Below, one piece after another: positions 1 through 8,813 of a stretch of 64,000 nt of DNA. The notes beneath the pieces are model-generated. The model was given only the letters and a program-made list of their open reading frames with translations, did no database searches and had not been told where the DNA came from. Made by a program: the position numbers and the translations under genes. Origin of the DNA: Ardenticatenaceae bacterium. GTDB taxonomy: Bacteria; Chloroflexota; Anaerolineae; Promineifilales; Promineifilaceae. The stretch spans positions 1-64,000 of the forward strand of contig JACKBR010000019.1 in assembly GCA_020634495.1 (NCBI GenBank), given 5' to 3'. The first letter of the stretch is position 1. Each line of letters starts with the position of its first letter.

Positions 1-789
1 GGGCAGAATGCCTCGCTCTGGCCGCCAATTTTGCGGGTAACCCAGAGACACCTCTTCAAATGGCACGCCGTCGCGGATGTGTGTGCCGGGTATGTGCAGA
101 TGCCCGTAAACCACGGCTTTGATGGGGTAGCGTTTGTGCCAATCTTCTGTGTGTTTTGTGCCGCACCACAGGGAAAAGCGGGGAATGCGCCTGAGATTAA
201 CGAGATCATAACGGAGGGGGTAATGGTTGACGAGAATGATGGAGCCATGAACGGCCGTTTCCGTTAAGCGCGCTTCTGTTAATTGGCAGCGAACCTGGCA
301 CCAGGCCTCTCGTGAAGGATAAGGGTCTGGATAAAGTAAAATTTCATCCGTGGCCACCACGCCAGACGCTTCTGCCCACCCCAACGCCTCTTCAGCCGCC
401 ACATGGTCTGGCCGAAAGCTGTAATCGTAGAGCGTAAAAGTTGGCGCAATAAACAGAGGGGAGCTGCTGGCTGGCCATTGTGCATAAGGGTCTTCAGGCG
501 TCAAAACCCCAAACTCCCGGCAAATTTCTACCAGTTGAAAATATTTAGCCAAACCGCGCTTGCTGTGCGTATCGTTGGGGATTGTCCAAAGGTCGTGGTT
601 GCCAGGGGTCCAAATGACGCGGGCAAAACGACGAACCAGCAAATCCATCGCCTGCCGAAAATGCTGCACCTTCTCAGCCACGTCACCAGCCACAATGAGC
701 CAGGCGTCCGTTTGGGCAGGCAAGCGGCTCAGCGCCGCCCAATTTTCTGCGTGGTTCAGGTGCAGATCACTGATGGCAAGCAAGCGCAT
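1..789 (-). CDS. Metallophosphoesterase (calcineurin-like), C-terminus cut by window edge
   Basis: A continuous minus-strand reading frame of 263 codons starts with ATG at 789 and runs off the left edge. The translation opens MRLLAISDLHLNH and shows the calcineurin-like phosphoesterase metal-binding blocks in order: SDLHLNH near residue 8, AGDVAE near 35, PGNHDLW near 65, then NHYPL and YGHLH in the last third. These Asp, His and Asn residues normally bind two metal ions and hydrolyse phosphoesters. The substrate cannot be deduced; small cytosolic members act on nucleotides or phosphoproteins. It lies 70 bp downstream of the Crp/Fnr gene on the same strand, so the two may be co-transcribed. 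There is no signal peptide, suggesting a cytoplasmic enzyme. Family assignment is firm; the specific role is unknown. Confidence 0.88.
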   Translation of the reverse strand, partial: MRLLAISDLHLNHAENWAALSRLPAQTDAWLIVAGDVAEKVQHFRQAMDLLVRRFARVIWTPGNHDLWTIPNDTHSKRGLAKYFQLVEICREFGVLTPEDPYAQWPASSSPLFIAPTFTLYDYSFRPDHVAAEEALGWAEASGVVATDEILLYPDPYPSREAWCQVRCQLTEARLTETAVHGSIILVNHYPLRYDLVNLRRIPRFSLWCGTKHTEDWHKRYPIKAVVYGHLHIPGTHIRDGVPFEEVSLGYPQNWRPERGILP

Positions 790-858
790 AAGCTGTGGGT
801 CAGTAAGCCAGTGGTCAGCAATCAGGTCTGCTGACCGATTGCCTGAATATGGCTGACG

Positions 859-1572
859 CTAGATGGAGCCGCCGGAAATTTGAATCAGGTTTTGCAACGC
901 TTCTTCATCCAAAATGGTGAATTTGCGCCCGCCAACCTTCACCCAACCGGCTCGCCTAAAGCGACCCAGCGCCTTGTTGATGCTCACCCGGGTGGCCCCG
1001 GTCATCTCGGCTAAATCGGTTTGGGTAAGCGACAGCTCAATGCGAATGCCATCTTCGGTTTTTTGGCCGTGCTGGGCGGCAAGCTGCAACAGCTGCCGGG
1101 CCAGACGAGCGGGCAGGTCGAGGAAGAAAATGTCGCTGATTTGGTTGTTGAGGCGGCGAATGTGCTGGGCCAGGGTGTGCAGCACATGCAGGGCAAAATC
1201 TGGGTTATCGCTGATGTAGCGGATGAACTCTTCCCGGTGTAAGGTGAGTGTCTCGGTCTCTTCCAGGGCTTCTGCGGTTGCGGAGCGGGGGGAATCGTCG
1301 AGCAGGGCAAGTTCGCCAAAAAAGTCTCCAGCGCCAAAAATGGCCAGCATGGCCTCTTGTCCATCTAGTGTGGAGTGGGTGATTTTTACTTTGCCCTTGA
1401 CGATGATGTAGAGCAACCCACCGGGATCGCCGTGATGAAAGATAATTTGGTCAGGCCCAAAGCGACGCAGCACCAACCGTTTGGAAAGGCTTTTTGCTTC
1501 ATCATCCTGCAAATTATTGAAAAACGGAACAAGCTGCAACGCTTGTTTTGCAGCGTATTTCTGATGTCTCAT
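859..1572 (-). CDS. Crp/Fnr-family transcriptional regulator
   Basis: A protein of 237 residues with the two-domain layout of Crp/Fnr regulators. Residues about 20-135 form a cyclic-nucleotide-binding-like beta barrel (IIFHHGDPGGLLYIIVKGKV, then GDFFGELALLDDSPRSATAEA, close to the cAMP-pocket consensus GE-x-A-x9-RSA). A connecting helix follows, then a winged helix-turn-helix at about 170-230 (LTQTDLAEMTGATRVSINKAL). No N-terminal cysteine cluster of the Fnr type is present, so an iron-sulphur oxygen sensor is unlikely. The phosphate-cassette residues RSATA suggest cyclic nucleotide or another small effector. It probably binds DNA as a dimer. Its targets are not visible, although the adjoining phosphoesterase on the same strand is the first candidate. 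Confidence 0.93.
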   Translation of the reverse strand: MRHQKYAAKQALQLVPFFNNLQDDEAKSLSKRLVLRRFGPDQIIFHHGDPGGLLYIIVKGKVKITHSTLDGQEAMLAIFGAGDFFGELALLDDSPRSATAEALEETETLTLHREEFIRYISDNPDFALHVLHTLAQHIRRLNNQISDIFFLDLPARLARQLLQLAAQHGQKTEDGIRIELSLTQTDLAEMTGATRVSINKALGRFRRAGWVKVGGRKFTILDEEALQNLIQISGGSI

Positions 1573-1671
1573 AACGTCTTTTCCTGTGGACTTGTTAACA
1601 GAGGTTCAGCAGATTGTATGTGTTCTGTTGTGCTGTGCCCAAAATGAAGGTGGTTTTTACAACCATGTCAT

Positions 1672-2523
1672 TTAAATATGATTTGCCAATTGTATCTCAT
1701 CATAGACACGATCCAAACTATATTTTATTTGCCTTTTTAACCAATCTGTTGGCAGTGGGCTGCTGGAATATTGGTTTAGAAAGTCTAGAAGGTGGCTATA
1801 AATTTCTTCACGCGGCCGTTTTTCATCGATGTGGTTTTGCATACACTGGCGCATGGTTTGGATGTAGGTGGCAACGGCCGTTACATCTTCCAGGCCGCAC
1901 GGGTTGCCCCGGCCGGGAATGATGTGGTGAAGGGGATCGGGCCAATTTTGCAGCATGTGGATGGTGTCTAGCCAAACGGCCGTGTCGGCCTCAACAAGCA
2001 GGGGTGGCATATCTGTCACAACCGCATCGCCTGCAAACAAAACCCCGGTGTCTGGTAAATAAACCCCAATGCTGCCAGCGGTTGGCCCTGGCATAGCAAA
2101 TAATTGAACTTCTGTGCCACCCTTCCACAGCTGCATTAACTTTGAAAAACTCATGCTGGCGTGTTCCACAGGGCTTTGGCTGAGCTCACGACCGAATTCT
2201 GGATTGCGGCTGGCAAGGCTCTCTAGCAGCAGTTGTGGATACCGTTTGTCATAGCTGCGCAGCTTGTCTGCCGTGGCTTCATGGGCAATGACGGGGGCAT
2301 TGAGCCAGCGGGCATTCATGATGCGGTCCCCATGATAATCGGTCAAAATGGTGTATAGCACTGAGCGGGGCGTGAGGGTGTGCAGTCGCATTGCCCAATC
2401 TCTGGCCTGCCGAGGATATGAAGGCACATCAATGGCAATAATGCCCCGGCGGGTGCGGATTGCGCCAACATTCACGCCATCATATTCTGTTTCTATAAAA
2501 ACATTTTCGGCTATTTCTTGCAT
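1672..2523 (-). CDS. Metallo-beta-lactamase-fold hydrolase with degenerate metal site
   Basis: The start chosen is ATG at 2523 (MQEIAENVFIETEYDGVNVG). It has GGAA upstream and gives 283 residues; a longer frame would overlap the upstream AlaX-like gene. The fold is indicated by the opening VNVGAIRTRRGIIAIDVP, the motif TDYHGDR where family members have T-H-x-H-x-D-H, then LFAMPGPTAGSIGVYLPDTGVLFAGDAVVTD and IIPGRGNPCG near the C-terminus. The first histidine of the HxHxDH signature is replaced by Asp and the last by Arg. One or both metal sites are therefore probably altered, and the catalytic role is uncertain. The gap to the AlaX-like gene is only 28 bp, so the two probably share a transcript. 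Confidence 0.8.
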   Translation of the reverse strand: MQEIAENVFIETEYDGVNVGAIRTRRGIIAIDVPSYPRQARDWAMRLHTLTPRSVLYTILTDYHGDRIMNARWLNAPVIAHEATADKLRSYDKRYPQLLLESLASRNPEFGRELSQSPVEHASMSFSKLMQLWKGGTEVQLFAMPGPTAGSIGVYLPDTGVLFAGDAVVTDMPPLLVEADTAVWLDTIHMLQNWPDPLHHIIPGRGNPCGLEDVTAVATYIQTMRQCMQNHIDEKRPREEIYSHLLDFLNQYSSSPLPTDWLKRQIKYSLDRVYDEIQLANHI

Positions 2524-2551
2524 AAGTTTTCCATTCAATTTTGTATCGGCA

Positions 2552-3778
2552 TCAATGTATTTGGCCAATAAGCAGACGTTCTGCTTTGTCGATGGCTTGC
2601 TGCACGCGGGCAATGTCTGTGCTGGGGCCGCCGCCTTGGGCCATAACTGCATTGCCCCCACCAGCAGCCGAGCCAAGAATTTGCAAAGCAGGTTTAATTA
2701 GCTGGTTCATCTCTCCAGGCGCTTCTGGGGAGCGGCAAAAAAGAAGCTGCGATTTTTTGCCAGCCAATCCCAGCAGGGCAACAACCTGGCCATTTTGTGT
2801 CAGGTGATTGGCCAACGTGCGAAGCTGGCCAGGGTCGCTTTCTTCACTGGAAAACACATGGGTGACAACGGCCGTATTTCCCACCATTTTGCCCTGTTTC
2901 AATAAATCGGCCGCAGCAAAGTATAGCAGCTGTTCTTGCTGTTTTTTTAACTGCTTGCGGTTCTCTTTTGTTTCTTCTCGCAGGCGCAAAACAGTTGTTA
3001 CCACTTCACCCATGCCTGTTGTGAGTTCCGCCGAAAGCTGGTTAGAAATGCTGTTTTTTAGGCGGTAATCGTGCAGGGCACGCTGCCCACAGCAAAACTC
3101 AACGCGCAGTTGGTTGTTTTGGCGCTCCAGCTTAACAATTTTAATGATGCCCACTTCGCCCGTGTGCTGGACATGTGTGCCGCCACAAGCCGTCAGGTCA
3201 AATTTGTCAATTTCGATGAGGCGCAGTTTGCCCTGCCGCACTGGAGGCAGCTTGCGCAGCGCCAGCTTTTTGGCTTGCTCTTGCGTAACCAGACGAATGT
3301 GAATGGGGCGATTTTGCCAGATTATTTGATTGGCCAAATATTCTGTTTCTTCTATCTGGGTGGGGCTTAATTTGGTGGTGTGCAGATCAATGGTGAGGGT
3401 GTTGTCGCTTAGGTGAAAGCCTACGGTTTCGGCCTGGGCAATTTGAATGAAGGATTGGGAGAGGATATGCTGCCCGGTGTGCTGCTGCATGTGGTCGAAG
3501 CGGCGTGGCCAATTAATTTGCCCGACGATTTCGTCTTGCCACAACTCTTTGGTATCTAGCCAATGGAGCACGGCTTCATCTTTTTCGCGGATGGTGACGT
3601 TGGTGACGGGCAGGTTGTTGATGGTGCCGGTGTCGAAGGGTTGCCCACCTGAGGTTGGGTAAAAGTAGGTTTGGTCTAAGATAACGGCCGTTTGCCCTTC
3701 CTCTCGAACTCGTTCCACAATTTTTGCTTCAAAACGAGTGGTATACGCATTTTGATAATAGAGCCTTTTGCTTGTCAT
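2552..3778 (-). CDS. Alanyl-tRNA editing protein, AlaX type with DHHA1 domain
   Basis: A 408-residue free-standing relative of the AlaRS editing half. The N-terminal part has the typical YFYPTSGGQPFDTG block. The zinc site follows as HMQQHTGQH (HxxxH, about residue 95) and CGGTH (about residue 195). The C-terminal third matches a DHHA1 domain, ending GGGNAVMAQGGGPSTD. No aminoacylation domain is present, so it should hydrolyse mischarged Ser- or Gly-tRNA(Ala) in trans in the cytoplasm. The length fits the long AlaX class. It precedes the metallo-beta-lactamase-fold gene in the same direction. The ATG at 3778 gives a natural N-terminus for the family. Substrate preference cannot be read from sequence alone. 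Confidence 0.92.
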   Translation of the reverse strand: MTSKRLYYQNAYTTRFEAKIVERVREEGQTAVILDQTYFYPTSGGQPFDTGTINNLPVTNVTIREKDEAVLHWLDTKELWQDEIVGQINWPRRFDHMQQHTGQHILSQSFIQIAQAETVGFHLSDNTLTIDLHTTKLSPTQIEETEYLANQIIWQNRPIHIRLVTQEQAKKLALRKLPPVRQGKLRLIEIDKFDLTACGGTHVQHTGEVGIIKIVKLERQNNQLRVEFCCGQRALHDYRLKNSISNQLSAELTTGMGEVVTTVLRLREETKENRKQLKKQQEQLLYFAAADLLKQGKMVGNTAVVTHVFSSEESDPGQLRTLANHLTQNGQVVALLGLAGKKSQLLFCRSPEAPGEMNQLIKPALQILGSAAGGGNAVMAQGGGPSTDIARVQQAIDKAERLLIGQIH

Positions 3779-3933
3779 ACCGGAATTTCCACAAGGTGGG
3801 ATCGATGCTGCTTGAATGAGCCTAATAATACCAGAATAATGCGCGGGTGCATCTATGCGGCTAAAAAAACAGGTTTTACAGGACTGATTTGTAGGGATTT
3901 TGGAGTGTAATTGATGTTGCTGTGAAGTCAGCT

Positions 3934-6054
3934 TTAGGCCAGGGGCAGGGTGAAGTTAAACCGTGCGCCGCCAGTTGGGGCATCATCAACCCAAATACGG
4001 CCGTTATGCGCCTCCACTGCCAAACGACAAAATGCCAGACCCAAACCGAGCCCCTTCGCATTGCTCTCTTTGGAAGTGATGCGCTCAAACTTTTCAAAGA
4101 TTGACTCCCGGAACTGCTGCGGAATGCCGGTTCCCTGGTCGCTAACAGACAAAAGCAGCCGGTCGCTCTCTGGTTGAAGATGGCCCGAAACGGTAATCGT
4201 TTGTTTTTCGTTGCTGTACTTCAGGGCGTTGTTAATGAGATTAACCAGAACTCGGCGAATCATATCTTCTTCTACAAACACATTGGGCAAATTGCAGGGG
4301 AGTTCATTAGAAAACTGCACACGTCGTTGATCAAAATTCGGCCGTTCTATCTCATAAACTTCGTTGACCAACTGCACCACATCCACCCTGATTTGTTCCG
4401 TGATGGGTTGGCCTGCCTCTAGCCGGTTAATGTCTAGAAGGGAGCGAATGAGCGTTTCCAGGCGACGACTGCTGCGGCGGGCAATGTCTAGCATGGCGTA
4501 GAGCGGGGTGTTCACAGCTTCGGGTGGAATTTCGTAGGCCAGCAATTCCAGGCTAGAAATAACATTGCCTAAGGGGCTTTGCAGGTCATGGAACAGCATC
4601 GCGGTTAAATCTTCCCGCATTTTCTCCAGTTCAACCTGCTCAGTAATGTCATGGTGAATCCATTGCAGCAGGATGTCGCCGCTATGAACTGTGCGTTTGG
4701 TGTACACCTCCATAGGAATGGGCGGTGCGTTTTTGGCACGAACATCACTTTGGAACATCAAGACTTTATCTGAGCGGATTCGTTTGGCTTTGGGCAGAAC
4801 GGCCGTATCCGGGTGCAAATCCTGAATAGACATATTCAACAACTCGCTGCGTTGATAGCCAATCAGGTCTGAAGCCCGTCGATTTGCCTCCACAATTCGC
4901 CCACGCATGTCGGTCAAAATTATGGGGTCTACCGTGTCTTGAAACAAACTGTTGTACCGAGACTCAGCGGCAACCGTGCGAGCATATTGCTGCGCATTGG
5001 CTATCGCCGTACTGGCAATATTCGCCAGATTCACCAGCACATCTAAATCTTCCTCGTTAAAAGTGCCTTCACTAGGATTAATAGCTTGAATGGTTCCCAG
5101 CACATCGCCTTTGAAGATCATCGGCGCACAGATCATGGCTGTGGTTTCATAACCGGTTCGTTGATCGCCAAGTTGGTGAAAACGAGGGTCCAAACTCGTA
5201 TCGACCACCAGCGCTGGTTCCGAATTATTCATAACCCAGCCAGACAACCCCCGGTTACCGGGCAGCCGCAGCCCCACAATCTCCTCTGATCCAATTCCTT
5301 CGGCAACCTGATAAACCAGCTCATTGGTCTGTTTATCAACCAGGGCAATTGAAATCGCTTCCGCATTCAGAAAATCATTCATTTGAGCCAGCAGCGACTG
5401 CATAATCTCATTAATGTCTAGCGACGAGTTGATAACGCGGCTGGCCTCATTTAATAAGGCCGAGATTTTTAGCTGGCGCTGGGACGCTTCATACAGGCGG
5501 GCGTTTTCAATGCTGCTGGCTGCCTGATTAGAAATGGCTGTAAGCAAGCTGAGATCGCTCTCATCAAATTGGGTAGCGCCGACCTTGTGAATGGTAATGG
5601 CCCCAATGATGCGATTGCGCACGGTAAGCGGCGTGCAAATAACTGACCAGGCTGCATTGCTGGTGGTATGTCCGGGACGTGGCAGCCATCTTTCATCTGT
5701 CTGGGTATTGTGGATGATACAGGGGGCGCGGTTGCGGATGACCCAGCCGGCCACCCCATGATTCATAATTGTTTCAAGAAAATCTTCTGTTTGGTTTGTT
5801 TGGTTATTTTCGTTTGTGAACCAGGCGTATTCTACTTTAAGCGCTTCGTTTACAACGATAATGCTGCCGTCGTGTGCTTCTAACTGCTGGACAGAGAGGT
5901 TGAGCACATGGGGGAGAATGAGGTTGATATTTAGGCCATCTGCTTCTACTTGTTTGAGCATGTCGTTAACGACATACAAGGTGTGAAGCCGATCGCTGTC
6001 CCTCAATTCATGGGTGAAGTTCGCGTCTTGAATAGAATGATCCATCTGAAACAT
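3934..6054 (-). CDS. Soluble sensor histidine kinase, GAF-GAF-PAS-HisKA-HATPase
   Basis: A 706-residue kinase without membrane segments. Two GAF domains occupy roughly residues 30-180 and 205-350 (for example GLSGWVMNNSEPALVVDTSLDPRF, a typical GAF core). A PAS domain follows at about 365-480 (DPIILTDMRGRIVEANRRAS). The dimerisation/phosphoacceptor helix contains LFHDLQSPLG, with His as the expected phosphorylation site. The ATPase domain has an N box NLINNALKYS, G1 DQGTGIP and G2 GLGLGLAF. It should autophosphorylate in the cytosol in response to a ligand or redox cue sensed by GAF or PAS. No response regulator gene is adjacent; the orphan receiver at 36.2 kb is one possible partner, which is only a guess. 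Gaps of 155 bp and 71 bp flank it on the same strand. Confidence 0.94.
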   Translation of the reverse strand: MFQMDHSIQDANFTHELRDSDRLHTLYVVNDMLKQVEADGLNINLILPHVLNLSVQQLEAHDGSIIVVNEALKVEYAWFTNENNQTNQTEDFLETIMNHGVAGWVIRNRAPCIIHNTQTDERWLPRPGHTTSNAAWSVICTPLTVRNRIIGAITIHKVGATQFDESDLSLLTAISNQAASSIENARLYEASQRQLKISALLNEASRVINSSLDINEIMQSLLAQMNDFLNAEAISIALVDKQTNELVYQVAEGIGSEEIVGLRLPGNRGLSGWVMNNSEPALVVDTSLDPRFHQLGDQRTGYETTAMICAPMIFKGDVLGTIQAINPSEGTFNEEDLDVLVNLANIASTAIANAQQYARTVAAESRYNSLFQDTVDPIILTDMRGRIVEANRRASDLIGYQRSELLNMSIQDLHPDTAVLPKAKRIRSDKVLMFQSDVRAKNAPPIPMEVYTKRTVHSGDILLQWIHHDITEQVELEKMREDLTAMLFHDLQSPLGNVISSLELLAYEIPPEAVNTPLYAMLDIARRSSRRLETLIRSLLDINRLEAGQPITEQIRVDVVQLVNEVYEIERPNFDQRRVQFSNELPCNLPNVFVEEDMIRRVLVNLINNALKYSNEKQTITVSGHLQPESDRLLLSVSDQGTGIPQQFRESIFEKFERITSKESNAKGLGLGLAFCRLAVEAHNGRIWVDDAPTGGARFNFTLPLA

Positions 6055-6125
6055 AATACCACGATAAGTAATTATTTTTCTACTACAGATAAATAACCAT
6101 TGGTAACGGGTTCCGTTAGCTCAAA

Positions 6126-7139
6126 TTAGATGAGCTGTAAACTGGGGATAACGTCTAAATCAAGCGCGTCTTGACGGCCGTTTACAAAATGCCAATGCGC
6201 GGCAGCCCCAATCATAGCAGCATTATCGGTACAGAGTATAGGAGGAGGGTACCGTACAGGCAATGATAACCGCTCTGTCATGGTTTGCCGCAGCTCGCGG
6301 TTGGCTGATACGCCACCAGCCAGATGGACGGCCGTTACGCCATAAGCTGCTGCTGCCCGTTCCGTTTTGGTTGTCAGCGCATCTACCACGGCCGTTTGAA
6401 AGCTGGCTGCTAAATCTTCTACCGGTAATTTGGTTTTATTAAAGTGTTTGATTTGCCGGGAAACGGCCGTTTTTAGCCCGCTAAAGCTAAAATTATAGCC
6501 ATCATCCATCACCGCCCGGGGAAACTTAAACGCGGTGGCATTACCCAAAGGGGCAAGCTTATCAATGGCTGGCCCGCCGGGAAAAGGCAAGCCCAATACC
6601 CGGCCAACCTTATCAAACGCCTCGCCAGCCGCATCATCCAGCGTGCCGCCCAAATGCTGATATTTCCCATGATCGGTCATCAAATACAATTCCGTGTGTC
6701 CGCCGCTGACCACCAAAGTGAGCAAAGGAAATTCAATTTTGTCTACATGCTCCGTGAGCCAAAGCGAATAGATGTGCCCTTCAATGTGGTTAATGCCCAG
6801 AAAGGGTTTATTACGCGCCAGCGCCAACCCCTTGGCCATGTTCACGCCCACCAGCAGCGACCCCACCAATCCTGGGCCACGGGTCACGGCAATACAGTCG
6901 ATGTCCTCCAGGCCCATGTGGGCTTCTTCCAAAGCTTGCTGCACCACAGCATGAATCATTTCAACGTGTTGGCGCGAGGCCACTTCAGGGAAAACACCGC
7001 CAAACTTGGCGTGTAAATCTACCTGGCTGGCGATGATGTTGCTAAGAATGGTACGGCCGTCTTCCACAACCGCAGCCGACGTTTCATCGCACGATGTTTC
7101 TATAGCCAGAATACGGCTGTTTTTTTGGATTGCACTCAT
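6126..7139 (-). CDS. tsaD: tRNA N6-adenosine threonylcarbamoyltransferase TsaD
   Basis: A full-length 337-residue member of the Kae1/TsaD family. It transfers the threonylcarbamoyl group to A37 of ANN-decoding tRNAs as part of the TsaBDE complex. Diagnostic blocks are ILAIETSCDETSAA at the N-terminus, the metal-binding RQHVEMIH (HxxxH) near residue 110, VVSGGHTELYLM near 140, GGPAIDKLA near 190 and FSFSGLKTAVSR near 215. The C-terminus contains LAGGVSANRELR and CTDNAAMIG, also family hallmarks. The ATG at 7139 gives the expected N-terminus. It is followed on the same strand by the histidine kinase and preceded by selA 29 bp away, so selA and tsaD may be co-transcribed. The other Tsa genes are not in this window. 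Confidence 0.97.
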   Translation of the reverse strand: MSAIQKNSRILAIETSCDETSAAVVEDGRTILSNIIASQVDLHAKFGGVFPEVASRQHVEMIHAVVQQALEEAHMGLEDIDCIAVTRGPGLVGSLLVGVNMAKGLALARNKPFLGINHIEGHIYSLWLTEHVDKIEFPLLTLVVSGGHTELYLMTDHGKYQHLGGTLDDAAGEAFDKVGRVLGLPFPGGPAIDKLAPLGNATAFKFPRAVMDDGYNFSFSGLKTAVSRQIKHFNKTKLPVEDLAASFQTAVVDALTTKTERAAAAYGVTAVHLAGGVSANRELRQTMTERLSLPVRYPPPILCTDNAAMIGAAAHWHFVNGRQDALDLDVIPSLQLI

Positions 7140-7168
7140 ATTTTTATTGACTCGTCGCTTTGTAAGCT

Positions 7169-8572
7169 TTATTTAAGGGCACAGTTTACCAGGGATTGCA
7201 ACAGTATTTCAACCTGTCCGGGCAAAATTGTGCGGGGATCGACGAGGAAACGGCCGTCTTGAATACGACCAATCACCGGCATTTTATCCTGGCGCAGGTT
7301 CGCGGCAAACTGATCTAAATCGGCGGTTTGTATGGCTACCAGACGGCTGGGCAGGCTTGTGCCAGGTAAACTGCCACCGCCGACAGTGGAACGGCCGTCT
7401 ACCACCTCTGCCCGAATGCCCCTTTCTTGCAAACGAGCTGCCCAGGTGTCGGCCTCCGAGGCAATCTCTGCCAGCGGCCGGGCAATCATGCGCCATACGG
7501 GAATTTCTGTGAGCGCATTTTCGGTGAGGTAATGGGTGAGCGTAGCTGCCAGACCTGCCAGGCAAAGCTTGTCGGCGCGCACGGCGCGGGCCAGCGGATG
7601 CCGCTTAAGGCGAGAAATAAAAGATTCCTTTCCCACCAAAATGCCTGCCTGCGGCCCGCCCAGCAGCTTGTCCCCGCTAAAAGCGACCACATCTGCCCCG
7701 GCAGCCAGACCATCCAGCACGGTTGGTTCCGGTTCCAGGCCGTACGGACTGCTGTCTAGCAGTGCGCCACTGCCCTGGTCATACAGCAAAGGCAAATTGT
7801 GCTGATGGGCCAGCTCGGCTAATTCTGTTAATGACGGCTCGCTGCTAAAACCAATAATTTTGTAGTTGGAGTGATGGGCGACCAGGATTGCGGCCGTATT
7901 TTCGGTGATGGCCCTGGCGTAATCGCGCAAATGGGTGCGGTTTGTGGTGCCTACCTCCACCAGCCTGGCTCCAGATTGAGCCATCACATCGGGGATGCGG
8001 AAGCCACCGCCAATTTCGACAAGCTGCCCCCGGCTGATGATGACTTCTTTGCCCTGGCAGAGCGCGGTAAGCATCAGCAAAACGGCCGCAGCGTTATTAT
8101 TCACCACCAGCGCCGCTTCCGCCTCGGTAAGCCGGATGAGCAATTGTTCGGCATGAACGGCGCGAGAGCCACGCTGGCCGCTGGCCAGATCATACTCCAG
8201 CGTGCTGTACCCCTGGCCTGCCGCTTCGATGGCCTGGCGCGCAGCGTCACTTAAAGGTGCGCGTCCCAAATTGGTGTGTACGATCACCCCGGTGCCGTTA
8301 ATCACCGGCTGGAGGGTGGGGGCTAACAAGCTTTCTAGCCAAAGGCGGGCTTCATCAACCAAAATGGCGTTCATGGGGGCATAGCTGGCCTGCCCATTCA
8401 AAATGGCGCTGCGGGCGGCATCCAGGCTGTGACGTAAGCTTTCAACGGTGAGGGTACGGCCGTAGGCCAGCATCATATCCACCGCCATTGCCGTGTTCAG
8501 CAAGCGATCCACACTCGGCAGTTCACGCAGCAAGTTTTGGGCTTCTTCTTTATCTAAGGCTTTGTTGCTCAT
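7169..8572 (-). CDS. selA: L-seryl-tRNA(Sec) selenium transferase SelA
   Basis: A 467-residue PLP enzyme converting seryl-tRNA(Sec) to selenocysteinyl-tRNA(Sec) using selenophosphate. The N-terminal RELPSVDRLL region is typical of bacterial SelA and binds tRNA. Further blocks are VINGTGVIVHTNLGRAPLS, LVVNNNAAAVLLML, GGGFRIPDVMAQSG and the PLP-lysine motif FSGDKLLGGPQAGILVG near residue 285. Length and all motifs match genuine SelA rather than the shorter SelA-like homologues. Its presence implies the organism decodes UGA as selenocysteine, so selB, selC, selD and selenoprotein genes should exist elsewhere. The start ATG at 8572 directly follows a simple-repeat spacer. The gene ends 29 bp before tsaD. 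Confidence 0.96.
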   Translation of the reverse strand: MSNKALDKEEAQNLLRELPSVDRLLNTAMAVDMMLAYGRTLTVESLRHSLDAARSAILNGQASYAPMNAILVDEARLWLESLLAPTLQPVINGTGVIVHTNLGRAPLSDAARQAIEAAGQGYSTLEYDLASGQRGSRAVHAEQLLIRLTEAEAALVVNNNAAAVLLMLTALCQGKEVIISRGQLVEIGGGFRIPDVMAQSGARLVEVGTTNRTHLRDYARAITENTAAILVAHHSNYKIIGFSSEPSLTELAELAHQHNLPLLYDQGSGALLDSSPYGLEPEPTVLDGLAAGADVVAFSGDKLLGGPQAGILVGKESFISRLKRHPLARAVRADKLCLAGLAATLTHYLTENALTEIPVWRMIARPLAEIASEADTWAARLQERGIRAEVVDGRSTVGGGSLPGTSLPSRLVAIQTADLDQFAANLRQDKMPVIGRIQDGRFLVDPRTILPGQVEILLQSLVNCALK

Positions 8573-8582
8573 GTTGAATGAT

Positions 8583-8640
8583 TCCGGTGATGAGTGACTA
8601 GGGATAAGTGATGAGTGAAAAGTGATAAGTGAAAAGTGGT
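8583..8640. repeat. Simple direct repeat, GTGAtgAGTGAaaA type
   Basis: Directly upstream of selA the spacer reads as imperfect repeats of AAGTGATGAGTGA and AAGTGATAAGTGAAAAGTG units. This low-complexity track abuts the longer 22-bp array and shares its purine-rich GTGA periodicity. It cannot code for a sensible protein and has no obvious promoter in it. Confidence 0.7.
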
Positions 8641-8646
8641 AGATTA

Positions 8647-8813
8647 ACTGATTACTGACTTACTGAAAACCGATTACTGACTCACTGAAAACTGATTGCT
8701 GACTTACTGAAAACTGATTGCTGACTTACTGAAAACTGATTACTGACTTACTGAAAACCGATTACTGACTCACTGAAAACCGATTACTGACTCACTGAAA
8801 ACTGACTCACTGT
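8647..8813. repeat. 22-bp tandem repeat array, seven full units plus a partial
   Basis: Seven consecutive 22-bp units begin at 8647, 8669, 8691, 8713, 8735, 8757 and 8779, followed by a 13-bp partial unit. The consensus begins ACYGATTRCTGACTYACTGA and ends AA. Units differ at only three positions (C/T, A/G, T/C), and the variants occur in mixed order. There are no spacers, so this is not CRISPR. The right end contains the TGA stop codon of the neighbouring minus-strand gene (8807-8809), so the array reaches the end of that gene. Copy number of such arrays normally varies between strains by slippage. Confidence 0.95.

Noticed and set aside
8647..8813. CRISPR array
   Set aside because: The 22-bp units are head-to-tail without spacers and there are no cas genes; it is a plain tandem repeat.
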